Assembly: GCA_015489295.1 (NCBI GenBank)
Contig: WGAB01000079.1
Span: forward strand, 1-9,043
DNA: 9,043 nt
DNA from: Caldifarciminota bacterium
Lineage (GTDB): Bacteria; WOR-3; Hydrothermia; WGAB01
Reading direction: 5' to 3'
The notes under the pieces were generated by a model, which saw only the letters and a program-made list of their open reading frames with translations, was not told where the DNA came from and did no database searches. Both the position numbers and the translations under genes were made by a program. Positions within the stretch are counted from its first letter, which is position 1; every line of letters starts with the position of its first letter. Positions 6,369-9,043 of this stretch are shown piece by piece.

Positions 6369-7715
6369 GTGCAGTACGCCAAGTGCGGAGGTGTGCGGTA
6401 TCAGGTCCGCCTGGAACCCTTGGGGGTGCCGTGCTCTGAGTGCCGCCAGGAAGAGGCGGTGGTCCACCTCCGGTACGCCCGCAAACGCCTGTGTGCCGCC
6501 TGCTTCAGCGACTTCTTCGTGCGGCGGGTGCAGCGGACCGTGGAACGGTACCGCATGTTCGGCCCCCGGGACCGGGTGGCCGTGGCCGTTTCCGGCGGCA
6601 AGGACAGCGTGGCCCTGCTCCACGCCCTGCGCCGGGCCTTTCCCGAGCAGGATCTGGTGGCGATCTACCTGAACCTGGGCATCGCCTACTACTCGGACCA
6701 CCTGGAGCAAAAGGTGCGCGACCTGGCCCGCCAGCTGGAGGTGCCCCTCGTGGTCTATAACCTGGCCCAGGAGGAGGGGTACCGGATCGACGATTTCCTG
6801 GCCACCCGGTACCGGAACAAGATGTGCTCGGTGTGCGGAGCCATCAAACGCCAGTTGTTCTCCAAACTGGCCCGGGAACAGGGCGCCACCGTGGTGGCCA
6901 CCGGCCACAACCTGGACGATACCGTGGGTACCATGCTCTCGGCCTTCTTTGCCGGCGACTTTGAAAGCATCCAGCGGCTCAAACCCGTGTTGCCGCCACT
7001 GATCCCGGGCCAGGCCCGTAAGGTCAAGCCCCTGATCCATACCCCCGAAATCGAGGACCTCTACTACGTGCTGCTGAATCGCCTGCCCGTGCAGGAATGC
7101 AGCTGCCCCCACGGCCTCGGCAGCTCGGTGCACCGGTACAAGGACCTGCTGGACCAGATGGAACAACAGAACCCCAATGTCAAGCACCAGTTGCTCGCGG
7201 TTTTCCTCAAAAAGTTTGTGCCCCTTTTGGAGCAACAACAGCCCCGGGAGGCCGAGCCTCTGTCGGTGCAGCCCTGCGTGCGCTGCGGCGAGCCCACCTC
7301 CTCGCCTGATGGGCTCTGCGCCAAGTGCCGCCGGGTAGACCTCCTGAAGCACGCCCGGCCCCCCTCCCTGCCCCTGGAGATCGAACCCGAAGACCTCCTG
7401 GACGGCACCCTGCCCCAGCCCTATCTGCTCCTGGATGTCCGGGCCGAGGCCGACGGCCATCCCCTGCCCGACGCCGTTGCGTTCCCGGCCGAGCCCTTCC
7501 TGCAGGATCCCCGCCGCCGGGCCCGGGCCCTGAAGCGGTGGAAACGGAGCCATCTCCTGGTGGTGGTGTGCGATACCGGCCGCACCAGTTACGCGGTGGC
7601 CGTCAAACTCCGGAACCTGGGCTTTCGGGCCGTGAACCTCAAGGGCGGGCTGCAGGCCCTGGAGAAGGCCCGGCGGCTCCGCGATCTTGCCCAACGGCTC
7701 CCCAAACCCTCCTGA
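6369..7715 (+). CDS. ttuA: TtuA-type tRNA 2-thiolation enzyme fused to a C-terminal rhodanese domain
   Basis: A 448-residue fusion. Residues about 20-325 are a TtuA/TtcA-superfamily PP-loop ATPase: N-terminal zinc finger (C22, C25, C41, C44), P-loop SGGKDS (75-80), Fe-S cysteines C153 and C156 (KMCSVCG) with C244 or C246 (QECSCPHG) as the third ligand, GHNLDDT (179-185), and a second zinc finger (C303, C306, C317, C320). TtuA adenylates U54 of tRNA and uses a [4Fe-4S] cluster to insert sulfur, giving 2-thiouridine that stabilises tRNA at high temperature. Residues about 350-437 form a rhodanese domain with DVR (356-358), the active loop CDTGRTS (C401) and GFRAVNLKGGLQAL. The start is GTG at 6369, with GAGGAGG about 10 bases upstream. 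An in-frame GTG at codon 20 would give the usual short TtuA N-terminus but has no ribosome binding site. Confidence 0.88.
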   Translation: MQYAKCGGVRYQVRLEPLGVPCSECRQEEAVVHLRYARKRLCAACFSDFFVRRVQRTVERYRMFGPRDRVAVAVSGGKDSVALLHALRRAFPEQDLVAIYLNLGIAYYSDHLEQKVRDLARQLEVPLVVYNLAQEEGYRIDDFLATRYRNKMCSVCGAIKRQLFSKLAREQGATVVATGHNLDDTVGTMLSAFFAGDFESIQRLKPVLPPLIPGQARKVKPLIHTPEIEDLYYVLLNRLPVQECSCPHGLGSSVHRYKDLLDQMEQQNPNVKHQLLAVFLKKFVPLLEQQQPREAEPLSVQPCVRCGEPTSSPDGLCAKCRRVDLLKHARPPSLPLEIEPEDLLDGTLPQPYLLLDVRAEADGHPLPDAVAFPAEPFLQDPRRRARALKRWKRSHLLVVVCDTGRTSYAVAVKLRNLGFRAVNLKGGLQALEKARRLRDLAQRLPKPS

Positions 7716-7744
7716 CCCTGCGCGATCGCCCGTCTCCAGGCCCC

Positions 7745-7773
7745 TTGCGTCTCCGGCCCGGTGGCTTTAAACT
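7745..7773 (+). promoter_or_regulatory. Promoter of the dtxR-feoA/feoB operon
   Basis: TTGCGT (7745-7750), a 17-base spacer and TAAACT (7768-7773) predict a start near 7780, about 24 bases before the ATG at 7804. It lies in the 88-base gap after ttuA, where no hairpin followed by a T-run is visible, so some read-through from ferritin-ttuA is possible. Confidence 0.55.
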
Positions 7774-7775
7774 TC

Positions 7776-7803
7776 CCTAAAACAAAATTTAGGACGGCCT
7801 AAA
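7776..7803 (+). promoter_or_regulatory. Putative DtxR-family operator covering the start point and ribosome binding region
   Basis: Three copies of one hexamer alternate in orientation: CCTAAA (7776-7781), TTTAGG (7788-7793) and CCTAAA (7798-7803). The last two form a perfect 16-bp palindrome, TTTAGG-N4-CCTAAA, ending at the base before the ATG. TTTAGG/CCTAAA half-sites are characteristic of DtxR/SirR/MntR-type operators, and the gene that follows encodes such a regulator, so autoregulation is likely. The arrays overlap the predicted transcription start and the only Shine-Dalgarno-like bases (AGGA, 7791-7794). Confidence 0.6.
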
Positions 7804-8826
7804 ATGTGGGTGCTCACAGGCGTTTTGGTTGCAGCGGCCGGTGCCCTGGCGGCCTGGGGGCTGGCCAGAGCCCGAGAACGCCTGCGGGTTCGCCGGCGGG
7901 AAACCCAGGAGGATACCCTCAAGTTCCTGTTTTCCCACGATCCCCAGGCCCACGGGGTGCCCCTGGAGGCCCTGGCCGGGTACCTGAAGGTCTCGCCCAG
8001 GGCTGCGGCCGAGCTGGTGGACCGCCTGTGCCAGCAGGAACTCGTACGCCTGCAGGGCAACCGGGTGTACCTCACCCTCCGGGGCCAGCAGGAGGCCACC
8101 CGTATCCTCCGGGCCCACCGGCTCTGGGAGTTCTACCTGTCCTATACCACCGATCTGCCACCCCAGGACCTGCACCGCCTGGCGGAAAAACAGGAGCACC
8201 GCCTCACGCCCGAGCAACTGCGGGATCTCGCCGCCCGAATGGGCCATCCCCTCCGTGACCCCCACGGCGACCCCATTCCCGATGAGGCCGGCACCCTGCC
8301 CCTGGTGGCCCCCGGCAAACCCCTGACCGATGTGCCTGCCCAAACCTGGGTTCAGGTGGTGCATGTGGAGGACGAACCCGCCGACATCTTCGCCCAGATT
8401 GTGGCCGAGGGCATTGATCCCGGTACCGTGTTCCTGGTGCTGGAGAACCTGCCCACCGGCATCCACCTGCGGTTGGACGGCCGAGACCTGTGGCTCGCGC
8501 CCATCGTGGCCAACAACATCAGCGTGCAGGTGCTGCCGGAAGCCCCGCCCCGGCCCCTGCCCCGCAAGACCTTGGCCGACATTGAACCCGGCACCTGGGT
8601 CCGGGTGGCCCGGATCTCACCCCGCATCCAGGGCCTGCTGCGGCGCCGCCTCCTGGACCTCGGGTTTACCCGTGGAGCCCGGGTGAAGCCCGTGCTCCAG
8701 AGTGCCTTCGGCCACGGCGACCCCACGGCCTACTGGGTTCGGGGCAGCCTGATTGCCCTCCGCCGGGAACAGGCCCGCGAAATCCTGGTACAGGAGGATT
8801 CCCATGAAACTGCTTCCCCGGCCTAA
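7804..8826 (+). CDS. Membrane-anchored DtxR/MntR-like metal-dependent regulator fused to two FeoA/SH3-like domains
   Basis: A 340-residue multi-domain protein. Residues 2-20 are a hydrophobic helix followed by an Arg-rich stretch (22-32), predicting an N-out anchor with the rest cytoplasmic. Residues about 36-100 are a DtxR-type winged helix; about 101-165 are the metal-binding dimerisation domain, with the family's HRLxE (H105, E109), H124, E128, E131-H132 and a GDPIPDE ending. The position of DtxR Cys102 is Glu128, as in MntR-type proteins. Two SH3-like FeoA domains follow (about 166-245 and 255-331), the second with the typical [17 protein letters not shown]. DtxR proteins bind operators when loaded with Fe(II) or Mn(II); FeoA is the small cytosolic partner of the FeoB Fe(II) transporter. 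This protein seems to combine sensor, regulator and transporter partner. It overlaps feoB by 23 bases. No separate feoA is seen. Confidence 0.85.
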   Translation: MWVLTGVLVAAAGALAAWGLARARERLRVRRRETQEDTLKFLFSHDPQAHGVPLEALAGYLKVSPRAAAELVDRLCQQELVRLQGNRVYLTLRGQQEATRILRAHRLWEFYLSYTTDLPPQDLHRLAEKQEHRLTPEQLRDLAARMGHPLRDPHGDPIPDEAGTLPLVAPGKPLTDVPAQTWVQVVHVEDEPADIFAQIVAEGIDPGTVFLVLENLPTGIHLRLDGRDLWLAPIVANNISVQVLPEAPPRPLPRKTLADIEPGTWVRVARISPRIQGLLRRRLLDLGFTRGARVKPVLQSAFGHGDPTAYWVRGSLIALRREQAREILVQEDSHETASPA

Positions 8827-9043
8827 GATCACGCCCGCCTGCGAAACCTGCCCGCTGTATCCCCGGGAATGGCTCCTGGAGGAGGGCAAATGGGACTACC
8901 TGGTGGCCCTGGCTGGTAACCCCAACACAGGCAAGAGCACCATCTTCAACGCCCTCACCGGCCTGCGCCAGCATGTGGGCAACTGGCCCGGCAAAACCGT
9001 GGCCCGCGCCGAGGGCGGCTTTTCCTTCGGCGGCAAACGGTAC
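8804..9043 (+). CDS. feoB: Ferrous iron transporter FeoB, N-terminal 80 residues (continues past the right edge)
   Basis: The first 80 codons of FeoB, the Fe(II) transporter with an N-terminal GTPase-like domain and a membrane permease domain. The G1 motif GNPNTGKST (38-46), FNALTG, and [11 protein letters not shown] (56-66, with the G2 threonine) followed by [10 protein letters not shown] are diagnostic. Before the G domain is a 30-residue extension with a CETC pair (C13, C16), which could bind metal but is not tested. The ATG at 8804 has GGAGG 6 bases upstream and lies inside the end of the regulator gene (23-base overlap), indicating translational coupling of regulator and transporter. The remainder of the G domain and the permease domain lie outside the window. 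Confidence 0.93.
   Translation, partial: MKLLPRPKITPACETCPLYPREWLLEEGKWDYLVALAGNPNTGKSTIFNALTGLRQHVGNWPGKTVARAEGGFSFGGKRY

Noticed and set aside
6159..7694. A 511-codon open frame on the minus strand antisense to ttuA and the end of ferritin
   Set aside because: It mirrors a well-recognised protein; its translation is low-complexity (Gly, Gln, His, Pro-rich) with no known domain. Long antisense frames are expected from the G+C-rich codon use here.
7722..7729. GCGATCGC octamer, as in the cyanobacterial HIP1 repeat
   Set aside because: I noted only this one copy; an 8-bp palindrome is expected by chance in G+C-rich DNA and nothing else points to cyanobacteria.
7789..8466. A 225-codon minus-strand frame antisense to the DtxR-FeoA gene
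   Set aside because: It lacks domain features and is fully covered by a clear gene with operon context on the other strand.

Overview
This window comes from a G+C-rich bacterium (roughly two thirds G+C by eye, strong C/G preference at third codon positions). A TamB-family protein implies a diderm envelope. A TtuA-type tRNA 2-thiolation enzyme is most typical of thermophiles, so a thermophilic or moderately thermophilic Gram-negative-type lineage is the best reading; I cannot name a phylum from the sequence alone. Genes are tightly packed, there is no intergenic gap over about 150 bases, and I see no tRNA, rRNA, CRISPR or mobile element.

Layout. (1) Bases 1-1326, minus strand: tatA and a BtpA-family TIM-barrel gene overlap by 20 bases. 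Then comes the 5' part of a membrane-anchored protein that runs off the left edge and has its own promoter. (2) Bases 1399-2254, plus strand: a BFN/DUF151 domain protein and a membrane-anchored LytR_C-like protein, transcribed divergently from tatA. (3) Bases 2251-5680, minus strand: rpmB (ribosomal protein L28, four-cysteine form) and a 1076-residue TamB-like gene. The tamB stop codon interlocks with the stop of the convergent LytR_C-like gene. (4) Bases 5828-9043, plus strand: ferritin, a TtuA-type tRNA thiolase fused to a C-terminal rhodanese domain, a membrane-anchored DtxR/MntR-like regulator fused to two FeoA/SH3-like domains, and the first 80 codons of feoB.

The right third reads as an iron and iron-sulfur neighbourhood: iron storage (ferritin), an Fe-S-dependent sulfur-transfer enzyme carrying its own putative sulfurtransferase domain, and ferrous iron uptake (FeoA-like domains, FeoB). 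The uptake operon appears to be controlled by its own first product, since an inverted-repeat operator (TTTAGG-N4-CCTAAA) lies between its promoter and start codon.

Most interesting: the one-polypeptide membrane-tethered DtxR-FeoA-FeoA protein and its operator; the TtuA-rhodanese fusion; a similar G-rich spacer next to the -10 box in at least two promoters (rpmB and the leftmost gene); and -10-like hexamers placed exactly 6 bases before the divergent tatA and BFN start codons, suggesting leaderless transcripts.
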